Assembly (NCBI GenBank): GCA_041677365.1
Contig: JBAYQC010000082.1
Span: forward strand, 1 to 6,445
Reading direction: 5' to 3'
DNA from: UBA2289 sp041677365
GTDB taxonomy: Bacteria; Bacillota_I; Bacilli_A; Izemoplasmatales; Hujiaoplasmataceae
DNA: 6,445 bases
Shown: positions 1 through 4,881 of the stretch, piece by piece
Layout: every line of letters starts with the position of its first letter
How positions within the stretch are numbered: position 1 is the stretch's first letter
Translations under genes and position numbers: made by a program
The notes under the pieces: model-generated
What the model saw: only the letters and a program-made list of their open reading frames with translations
Database searches by the model: none
Told to the model about the DNA's origin: nothing

Positions 1-534
1 TACGCAATTATTGGTCTAGGACCGATATTTTTACGAATTAAAGATTTAGAAAAAATTGATAATGTTCTTAAAAAATATATGTTTATGAGGTATATTAGTA
101 GTGAAGATAAATATCACCTATATGAAATGGGATTAGGTGGAAACGGAGCTAGTGTAATAGTTGAAGAATCAAATCTTGAACATGGGTTTCAAGGCTATGG
201 AGCTGTCCATCATGTAGCATTTAGAATTAAGGATGAAACGCAATTGTTTAAATGGATTACGCATCTAAATAAAATCAAAGCTAGACATTCGGGTCTGGTT
301 GACAGATTTTATTTCAAATCACTTTATACTAGACTTTATCCCAATATTCTTTTTGAGTTTGCAACTGAGGGACCTGGCTTCATTGATGATGAAGAAGATT
401 ACGAAATATTGGGTGAAACTTTGGCGTTACCGCCAAAATTTAGAAAGCATCGAGAAAAAATCGAACAAATTGTTCGACATATTGATACAGTAAGAAGTAA
501 ATTAAATATTAAAAAGGAGTATTATGATGAATGA
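1..534 (+). CDS. Ring-cleaving dioxygenase, glyoxalase (VOC) superfamily, MhqE/MhqO type; 5' end outside window
   Basis: This is the C-terminal part (177 residues) of a two-domain vicinal-oxygen-chelate protein. The frame is open from base 1, so the ATG at 79 is internal. Family members run to about 310-320 residues, so somewhat under half is missing. The second VOC module is clear: a His-His-Val-Ala-Phe strand (codons 208-222) supplies a metal-ligand histidine. A DRFYFKSLYTRLYP stretch leads into ILFEFATEGPGF, whose Glu (355-357) is the other expected ligand. These match MhqA/MhqO/YkcA-type proteins, which are proposed to open quinone or hydroquinone rings using Fe or Mn in the cytoplasm. 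The stop overlaps the start of the MarR gene downstream, and an esterase gene follows that, which supports an mhq-type role. The exact substrate is not readable from sequence. The family call is firm; the specific symbol (mhqE, mhqO or mhqA) is not. Confidence 0.9.
   Translation, partial: YAIIGLGPIFLRIKDLEKIDNVLKKYMFMRYISSEDKYHLYEMGLGGNGASVIVEESNLEHGFQGYGAVHHVAFRIKDETQLFKWITHLNKIKARHSGLVDRFYFKSLYTRLYPNILFEFATEGPGFIDDEEDYEILGETLALPPKFRKHREKIEQIVRHIDTVRSKLNIKKEYYDE
514..519 (+). promoter_or_regulatory. Ribosome binding site deciding the MarR start
   Basis: AAGGAG lies inside the last codons of the dioxygenase gene. It is 7 bases from the ATG at 527 and only 4 from the ATG at 524, so it favours the downstream start. 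Confidence 0.7.
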
Positions 535-958
535 TTTAAAAACAATAACAATTCTATTTAGAGCAGTTAATACAATGGAAAAACTAATCCGTGACGATGT
601 GTTTAAATATGGTTTAAATGTTAGTGAGTTCGGAGTGTTAGAAGCCCTATATCACAAGGGGAACTTAAGTTTAAAAGGTGTAATTGATAAAGTCTTAATC
701 CCTAACAGTTCAATGTCTTATGTTATTGACAATTTAGTTAAGAAAAATTATATCATCAAAAACCAATCAGAAAAAGATCGTAGAAGTTTTATGCTAGAGC
801 TATCTAATCAAGGTAAGGATTTAATGGATAAAGTATTTATTCAACATCAAGAAAATTTAAGAAATGTTCTTAATGTCTTAACTGAAAACGAAGAAAGAGC
901 ATTACAAAAATCATTGATTAAAATTGGAAAAAGGGCCAAAACAATAAATGAAACATAA
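527..958 (+). CDS. mhqR: MarR-family transcriptional regulator, MhqR-like
   Basis: This 143-residue protein has the usual MarR length and layout: an N-terminal dimerisation helix, a winged helix-turn-helix at about residues 30-95, and a C-terminal helix. The recognition-helix region reads NSSMSYVIDNLVKKNYI (about residues 60-76). The wing carries the family Asp-Arg-Arg (84-86) followed by SFMLELSNQG. Two ATGs are adjacent at 524 and 527. The second is chosen because GGAG at 516-519 lies 7 bases before it but only 4 before the first. The gene overlaps the dioxygenase by 8 bases and the hydrolase by 11, so the three are probably translationally coupled. MhqR of Bacillus and Staphylococcus represses the quinone-resistance genes, and the same role is inferred here, with autoregulation. 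The protein has no cysteine, so a thiol switch of the QsrR or OhrR kind is unlikely and direct ligand sensing would be expected. The MarR call is very secure; the MhqR assignment rests on the neighbours. Confidence 0.88.
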   Translation: MNDLKTITILFRAVNTMEKLIRDDVFKYGLNVSEFGVLEALYHKGNLSLKGVIDKVLIPNSSMSYVIDNLVKKNYIIKNQSEKDRRSFMLELSNQGKDLMDKVFIQHQENLRNVLNVLTENEERALQKSLIKIGKRAKTINET

Positions 959-1565
959 GTATATCAAAAAAAATAAGCACCGATTAATGATACTATTTCA
1001 TGGAACTGGCGGAGATGAAAATAGCCTAATTAGTATTGCTGAAAATCTAGATAATGATTCAAGTATCTTAGCTTTAAGAGGGAATGTTAACGAAAATGGT
1101 TTAAATCGTTTTTTTAAAAGACTGGGTGTAGGTGTTTTGGATTTTGATAACCTTAAGTCAGAGACGGATAATTTAAATAATTTTCTTAATGATTTTTTTG
1201 TTAAGAATAATCTTGAAAATGTTTTTGTTACTTTATTAGGATACTCAAACGGTGCTAATATGATTGGTTCACTTCTTTTGAATAAACCTAATTTATTAGT
1301 TCAAGCAGCTATCTTACTAAGGCCGATGTTAATGGTTAAGGATCCAATAAATATTAATCTAAATAATTTGCCTGTATATGTTTCTTCCGGAAAGTTCGAT
1401 CAATTAGTAAAGATTAATGAGAGTAAAGAATTATCTGAATTGTTTACAAAGTCAAACGCTAAAATCGAATCAAAAATTTATAATTGTGGACATGAACTTA
1501 GCTATGAAGAACTAGCTGATATCAGGTTATGGTATGAAGGTTTAAGAGATAAGCAAAGCGTTTGA
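948..1565 (+). CDS. mhqD: Alpha/beta hydrolase (phospholipase/carboxylesterase family), MhqD-like
   Basis: This is a 205-residue cytoplasmic serine hydrolase of the MhqD/YodD type. The order of motifs fits the family closely: an oxyanion-hole segment LFHGTGGDENSL (residues 16-27), then LALRGNVNENGLNRFFKR (41-58), where a family RG-V-E-G-RFF pattern is recognisable, then the nucleophile elbow GYSNGAN with Ser100, LLRPM near 123-127, a probable acid Asp151 in SSGKFDQLV, and His182 in NCGHEL. The usual family version of the acid loop reads more like G-N-D-P, so FDQ is a small deviation. The start overlaps the MarR end by 11 bases. Only a poor AAGGG (931-935), 12 bases away, precedes it, so translation probably depends on coupling. 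In S. aureus and B. subtilis mhqD is co-regulated by MhqR and contributes to quinone resistance, but the natural substrate is not known from sequence. No terminator is evident after the TGA. Confidence 0.88.
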   Translation: MKHKYIKKNKHRLMILFHGTGGDENSLISIAENLDNDSSILALRGNVNENGLNRFFKRLGVGVLDFDNLKSETDNLNNFLNDFFVKNNLENVFVTLLGYSNGANMIGSLLLNKPNLLVQAAILLRPMLMVKDPININLNNLPVYVSSGKFDQLVKINESKELSELFTKSNAKIESKIYNCGHELSYEELADIRLWYEGLRDKQSV

Positions 1566-1606
1566 TGGCAATATATGTGTTTATTCTTTTAAATTTCCGT
1601 TAATTG

Positions 1607-1615
1607 TGATATAAT
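1607..1615 (+). promoter_or_regulatory. Extended -10 promoter for bL25
   Basis: TGATATAAT (TG at 1607-1608, TATAAT at 1610-1615) is a perfect extended -10. The -35 expected 17 bp upstream (1587-1592, TTTTAA) is poor, as is common for extended -10 promoters. Transcription should start near 1622, giving a leader of about 29 nt to the ATG at 1651. It would let bL25 be expressed independently of the upstream operon. Confidence 0.7.
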
Positions 1616-1635
1616 ATTCACCGATGAAAAATATG

Positions 1636-1643
1636 AAAAGGAG
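1636..1643 (+). promoter_or_regulatory. Ribosome binding site deciding the bL25 start
   Basis: AAAAGGAG ends 7 bases before the ATG at 1651. The in-frame ATGs at 1624 and 1633 lie before this site, and the first is almost at the predicted transcription start. They are therefore unlikely to be used. Confidence 0.8.
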
Positions 1644-1650
1644 TAATATT

Positions 1651-2259
1651 ATGAAAATTGAAAAACGAACTGAATCTTTAAAAGCAGTTAGAGAACTCAA
1701 TAAGATTCCTGGGGTAATTTTTGGTAAAACTATTGAACCTGAATCTATCCAAATTGAAGAAAAAGATTTTAAAGAAGCTTTTAAAGAGTATGGAATGACA
1801 AAAACTTTTGAAGTAAAATTAGGCAGAAAGAAACATAATGTATATATTAAGGAAGTACAAAGAGACATAATTAATCATAATTTGTTCTTAAATGTTAAAC
1901 TTTTAAAAGTTATGGCTGGAGATACTATCAAAGCAAGCTTGCCGATTAAGTTTATTGGTAAAGATAAGATTGAAAAACCTGGAGTTATTGTTCAAATCCT
2001 TACTGATACTGTTGAAGTGGAATATGGAGTTGGAAAAGGTATCAGTCATATTGATTTAGACATTTCAGATTTAAATATTGGCGATTCAGTTCAAGTTAAG
2101 GATTTGGTTGTTCCTGAAGACATTGAAATTGTTGAAGACATGGAAAAATCAATTTTAAGTGTTTCTGAAACTAAATATATTGAAGAAGATGAAACTACTG
2201 AAACTGAAGAAGTTGACCCAATGGATGTTGAAGTAATTACTGAAAAAGAAGAAGAATAA
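1651..2259 (+). CDS. rplY: 50S ribosomal protein bL25, Ctc (two-domain) form
   Basis: This 202-residue protein binds 5S rRNA in the large ribosomal subunit; the long form is called Ctc or TL5. The N-terminal RNA-binding domain (about 1-90) shows the family RELNKIPGVIFGK segment (14-26, compare R-x-G-x-IPaVlYG) and VYIKEVQRDIINH (64-76). The usual H-I-D-F that follows is replaced by NLFLNV. The C-terminal Ctc-type beta domain (about 91-175) includes VPEDIEIVEDMEKSILSV, and the protein ends in a strongly acidic tail (about 178-202), as in many Bacillota homologues. The start at 1651 is chosen for its ribosome binding site; an upstream in-frame ATG would add nine residues. In B. subtilis ctc is a general stress gene under sigma-B, but here the promoter is a plain TATAAT with extended TG, so housekeeping expression is more likely. 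A strong hairpin follows the stop directly. Confidence 0.93.
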   Translation: MKIEKRTESLKAVRELNKIPGVIFGKTIEPESIQIEEKDFKEAFKEYGMTKTFEVKLGRKKHNVYIKEVQRDIINHNLFLNVKLLKVMAGDTIKASLPIKFIGKDKIEKPGVIVQILTDTVEVEYGVGKGISHIDLDISDLNIGDSVQVKDLVVPEDIEIVEDMEKSILSVSETKYIEEDETTETEEVDPMDVEVITEKEEE

Positions 2260-2265
2260 TTAGAA

Positions 2266-2304
2266 AAAAGGCTTAAACCAATGAAGGTTTAAGCCTTTTA
2301 TTTT
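2266..2304. terminator. Bidirectional intrinsic terminator between bL25 and the nuclease
   Basis: This is a perfect 14-bp inverted repeat: AAAAGGCTTAAACC at 2266-2279 and its complement at 2286-2299, with a 6-base loop. A T-rich tail follows on the + strand (CCTTTTATTTTA), and CCTTTTTTCTAATTA follows on the - strand. It lies in the 50-bp gap between two convergent genes and can end both transcripts. Confidence 0.9.
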
Positions 2305-2309
2305 AGCCG

Positions 2310-3500
2310 TTAATTATAATCTTCTGGATTTCCCCAAATTAATTCTACAAGTTCAGGTATGTCAATAAATGGGTTACGGTTATTTTGATATGTGTAGATT
2401 GTTTGATTACGAAAAATTTCATATTCGGAGACTGGATCATCTAGATGCCATCTAAGTAAATCATCTAAATCTCCATACTCAGGTAATTTGGAATTCTTGT
2501 CTTCAACTGGGTCATTGACTAACTCTAAATCTACCATATCTCCTTCTTCGCCCTCATAACGAACAGACATATAGAATAACATTCGGGCTACGTCACCTTT
2601 TACTTCATCACGAGGTTCAAATGACCAAATATTACAAGTGTAGTTTCCGTAACCTCTCGATTCAACATTGGTGTCATCTCCATCATTACAGTCTTCAAAC
2701 ATTCGATTGTTTTTTGTGGAGTTCATAGAACTCTCTTCAGGTACCAAATGATGTATATCAGTATGAGCACCTAAAGCTAATACGGTAGTAGTTCCTTCTT
2801 TAATCTCAAAGTCCCCTCTTGATTTTGACCAAACGTGTTCTCGGTTCCACTTGATAGGAACGCCTTCTGCATCGCTATCAACATAACAGGATTCTGGATA
2901 TTCTGAACTACCATCTTGACATTCCTTTGGCATTGAAAACCCTGAATAAAACATCAAAACGTTATTTTCATTATTCGGATCTTCATCAGTTATTTTTAAT
3001 AATTCCCAAACATCCATATCAATATCATTTTTTGAACTATATATATATTCAATATGACCAGTGATAATATCGTTTAAAGCGCTTTTTAAAGCAGATCCTT
3101 CTAAACCCTCAATGGAATCATAATAACCTAAAGGAATATACATAGAACTATCAGCATTTTCAACGATTTCAATTTGATAAACTTTCTCAACAGAGTTTCC
3201 CGAGCTATCAATAGCTTTAAGTGTGATTGATTGCACACCTAAAACACTAGTATCAAAACTATCAATAATTTCAACATCACAACTCTCATCATGATTATCC
3301 TCACAAACGATTATAGAATAATTAAATTCACGGTTTAGAAGATATTGTCTTGGAAGTTGATCGACATTAATCGTTGGAGCTTCTTTGTCGTTTATTAAAA
3401 TTCGATTTACAATATTAGTTTCAAAGACATAATCGATTACAAAGAGTCCTATTAGTATCACTCCGATAATCATTGATATTTTTCGCATAGATTTTTTCAT
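2310..3500 (-). CDS. Membrane-anchored or secreted endonuclease I (EndA/NucM) family nuclease with Ig-like N-terminal segment
   Basis: This is a 396-residue exported nuclease. Residues 1-8 are basic and 9-26 form a hydrophobic segment with no clear AxA cleavage site and no lipobox, so it is a signal anchor or an uncleaved signal. Residues about 37-113 (EAPTI to YQIEIVE) look like a single bacterial Ig/HYR-type beta domain. The Endonuclease_1 domain spans about 120-392. It has a catalytic-type WNREHVWSKS (218-227, His222), a second metal-site motif DIHHLVPEESSMNSTKNNR (248-266), FEPRDEVKGDVARMLFYMSVRY (294-315), and the closing NNRNPFIDIPELVELIW (373-389). Relatives such as E. coli EndA, Vibrio Vvn and Dickeya NucM cut DNA and sometimes RNA non-specifically outside the cytoplasm with Mg or Ca. 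Six cysteines form three near pairs (66/74, 194/205, 271/289), all beyond the membrane segment and suited to disulfides. GAGGTG at 3509-3514 lies 8 bases before the ATG. The likely role is scavenging extracellular DNA for nucleotides. Confidence 0.9.
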   Translation of the reverse strand: MKKSMRKISMIIGVILIGLFVIDYVFETNIVNRILINDKEAPTINVDQLPRQYLLNREFNYSIIVCEDNHDESCDVEIIDSFDTSVLGVQSITLKAIDSSGNSVEKVYQIEIVENADSSMYIPLGYYDSIEGLEGSALKSALNDIITGHIEYIYSSKNDIDMDVWELLKITDEDPNNENNVLMFYSGFSMPKECQDGSSEYPESCYVDSDAEGVPIKWNREHVWSKSRGDFEIKEGTTTVLALGAHTDIHHLVPEESSMNSTKNNRMFEDCNDGDDTNVESRGYGNYTCNIWSFEPRDEVKGDVARMLFYMSVRYEGEEGDMVDLELVNDPVEDKNSKLPEYGDLDDLLRWHLDDPVSEYEIFRNQTIYTYQNNRNPFIDIPELVELIWGNPEDYN

Positions 3501-3520
3501 GTTTTAAACACCTCATAAAT

Positions 3521-3529
3521 ATTTTAACA
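3521..3529 (-). promoter_or_regulatory. Possible extended -10 for the nuclease gene
   Basis: On the - strand TGTTAAAAT reads from 3529 to 3521, a TG-extended -10 with one mismatch to TATAAT. No good -35 is present, and the region where one would lie is inside the araC hairpin. The predicted transcription start (about 3514) falls on the ribosome binding site, which is unusually close. The nuclease may instead be read from the araC promoter. Confidence 0.4.
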
Positions 3530-3541
3530 TAGAATTTAAAT

Positions 3542-3578
3542 AAAAATCTAAGTAATATTATTTGCTTAGATTTTTTTT
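3542..3578. terminator. Hairpin at the araC 3' end, possible weak terminator
   Basis: An 11-bp perfect inverted repeat (AAAAATCTAAG at 3542-3552, complement at 3565-3575) has a 12-base loop. The araC stop codon (3558-3560) lies in the loop, so one arm is coding sequence. Read on the - strand the stem is followed by ATTTAAATT, and on the + strand by further Ts to 3578. Each arm has only three G/C pairs, so it may attenuate rather than stop transcription into the nuclease gene. Confidence 0.5.
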
Positions 3579-4736
3579 ATATTCAGTAGGTGAGACACCA
3601 ACAATTTTCTTAAAAGAGTTTGAAAAGTGAGAACTATTAGCGAAATTTAATAAATCAGCGATATAAACAATATTGTAATCGTGTTCAGTGAGTAAGCTTT
3701 TCGCCTCATGAATTTTACTGTTTATTATATATTCAGAAATGGTAATCCCCATCTCTTTTTTAAACAATCTTGATAAATGTTCTTTTGTAATAAATAATTC
3801 CTTTGCGATATCATCTAAATTAAAATCTTTTGTTAAATTCTTTCTAATGAAAAGAATAACTTTCTTGATATTGTTACTGTAGTGAATCAATGTATAATCT
3901 CGTACAGCTTTTGCATAACTTACTACAATTTTTCTTCCAACTTTTCTAAGTTCACTTGAACCATTTAATCTTTTAATCGCAAATTTAATATTCATCGAAA
4001 TTTTATAAGCAAGGATTAAATCAACTCCAGCTCTTACAGCTTCGCGATTGCTTAGCGAGTTAAAAATATAAAGACTGGTTTTCATATTTGTAAATGACTG
4101 ATTAACGCTATAAAGTATATGATTTGCAACATCATTAAAACTTATGTTTTCAGCCAAATCTACATCACCATTACGGATGATTTCCATAAGTTTTCTTTCT
4201 ATATCATTCTCAGCGATTATTCTTTGATTATCGAAAATTGTATATTTATTTGGAGTAAAGATTTCTTCATCGTTTTTATTAGATTGAATATTATATATTT
4301 TTAGATTTTGATTACTTAACTTATCACAATTCAATAAAAAGTTTATTATCATTAGTTGTTGAGGTTCACTAATAGTCATTAAATCATGGTAAAAACTTTC
4401 AATAAGACCAATGTCTTCTCCAAGAAGTCGGTAATTTGAGATAGCTTTAACAATTTGATTTTCAAAATCATCATTTATCAAAAAAGGCCCAAATAAAATG
4501 TTCTGTAGATTATGATATATAGAGATATAGCATAAACCATAATTATTTTGGACTCTAATAATTTTATCATCTCTATGACGATGAACCATCATCAAGCGAT
4601 CTTTCTCAATATCGGCCTTAAAACCTTCCGGTAGTGGTAAAGGGTTAGTCTCGTAAGTTTTAATATCATCTTTATAGATTGCTAGAGATATATTAGTCAT
4701 ATAATATATGTTGTATAAAATAGTTTCTATTTTCAT
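3558..4736 (-). CDS. AraC-family transcriptional regulator with a long N-terminal sensing region
   Basis: This 392-residue regulator ends in the AraC/XylS double helix-turn-helix domain (about 290-390). The first motif is LDDIAKELFITKEHLSRLFKK (about 307-327). The second is about 356-386 with IVYIADLLNFANSSHFSNSFKK followed by the highly conserved GVSPTEYKK. The roughly 285 residues before it have no recognised catalytic motif. The layout (NIYYMTNISLAIYK near the start, LFGPFLIND near residue 85, and a helical ERKLMEIIRNGDVDLAENI segment near 180-200) resembles large Bacillota AraC regulators of the type found beside YSIRK surface antigens. That resemblance is an inference from memory of the family, and the ligand is unknown. 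The ATG at 4736 is preferred because GGTGG ends 5 bases before it; an in-frame GTG at 4745 lies within that ribosome binding site. It sits 57 bp upstream of the nuclease on the same strand and behind its own consensus promoter and operator-like repeats, so autoregulation and possibly nuclease control are likely. Confidence 0.9.
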   Translation of the reverse strand: MKIETILYNIYYMTNISLAIYKDDIKTYETNPLPLPEGFKADIEKDRLMMVHRHRDDKIIRVQNNYGLCYISIYHNLQNILFGPFLINDDFENQIVKAISNYRLLGEDIGLIESFYHDLMTISEPQQLMIINFLLNCDKLSNQNLKIYNIQSNKNDEEIFTPNKYTIFDNQRIIAENDIERKLMEIIRNGDVDLAENISFNDVANHILYSVNQSFTNMKTSLYIFNSLSNREAVRAGVDLILAYKISMNIKFAIKRLNGSSELRKVGRKIVVSYAKAVRDYTLIHYSNNIKKVILFIRKNLTKDFNLDDIAKELFITKEHLSRLFKKEMGITISEYIINSKIHEAKSLLTEHDYNIVYIADLLNFANSSHFSNSFKKIVGVSPTEYKKNLSK

Positions 4737-4741
4737 GGTTA

Positions 4742-4748
4742 CCACCTT
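4742..4748 (-). promoter_or_regulatory. Ribosome binding site deciding the araC start
   Basis: AAGGTGG (4748 to 4742 on the - strand) lies 5 bases before the ATG at 4736. It overlaps the alternative GTG codon at 4745, which is therefore unlikely to be the start. Confidence 0.65.
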
Positions 4749-4755
4749 TTTATCA

Positions 4756-4784
4756 ATTATAATTAAATATCTGATTCATGTCAA
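4756..4784 (-). promoter_or_regulatory. Perfect consensus housekeeping promoter for araC
   Basis: On the - strand TTGACA (4784-4779) and TATAAT (4761-4756) are separated by exactly 17 bp. Transcription should begin near 4749, leaving a leader of only about 13 nt with the ribosome binding site at its very 5' end. It is the only promoter in the window with a full -35, and the only strong one without the TG extension. Confidence 0.85.
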
Positions 4785-4813
4785 TAAAATGATTAAAAAT
4801 ATCAATAAAATGA
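4781..4813 (-). promoter_or_regulatory. Pair of 12-bp direct repeats at 21-bp spacing: candidate AraC operator
   Basis: TCAATAAAATGA occurs at 4781-4792 and again, without mismatch, at 4802-4813 (TCATTTTATTGA on the - strand). The two start exactly 21 bp apart, two turns of the helix, which places both on the same DNA face. The proximal copy overlaps the araC -35 by four bases. AraC proteins bind such direct repeats through two helix-turn-helix motifs per monomer; the araI1-I2 half-sites have this spacing. Binding by the adjacent regulator is inferred, not shown. Confidence 0.6.
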
Positions 4814-4838
4814 ATTGTGATAAAGAATTAAACCAAAA

Positions 4839-4868
4839 TAAAAGAATTTCAATTAAGAAATTCTTTTA
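4839..4868 (-). terminator. Intrinsic terminator of the aminopeptidase gene
   Basis: A perfect 12-bp inverted repeat (TAAAAGAATTTC at 4839-4850, complement at 4857-4868) has a 6-base loop. On the - strand the stem runs into CTTTTATTTTGG, a T-rich tail, 14 bases after the aminopeptidase stop. The stem is AT-rich, so some readthrough into araC is possible. Confidence 0.75.
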
Positions 4869-4881
4869 AATATTTACATTT

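Noticed and set aside
79..81. ATG at 79 as the start of the dioxygenase
   Set aside because: The frame is open upstream to base 1 and reads family-like sequence (GLGPIFLRIKDLEKIDNVLK), so the gene continues to the left of the window.
299..493. Open frame of 64 codons in another frame within the dioxygenase gene
   Set aside because: It overlaps the conserved VOC metal-site coding region and has no family match.
1581..1868. Open frame of 95 codons on the - strand opposite the start of bL25
   Set aside because: It lies antisense to a clear ribosomal protein gene, gives a low-complexity hydrophobic product, and has no supporting ribosome binding site or family resemblance.
4119..4304. Open frame of 61 codons on the + strand inside araC
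   Set aside because: It is antisense to the regulator; the Ile/Phe-rich product is what AT-rich antisense frames give by chance.
4743..4745. GTG at 4745 as the araC start
   Set aside because: It lies inside the AAGGTGG ribosome binding site that serves the ATG at 4736.
4801..4868. Small CRISPR-like or repeat array in the araC upstream region
   Set aside because: There are only two short repeats with a 9-bp gap and one terminator hairpin; there are no spacers of regular length and no further copies.
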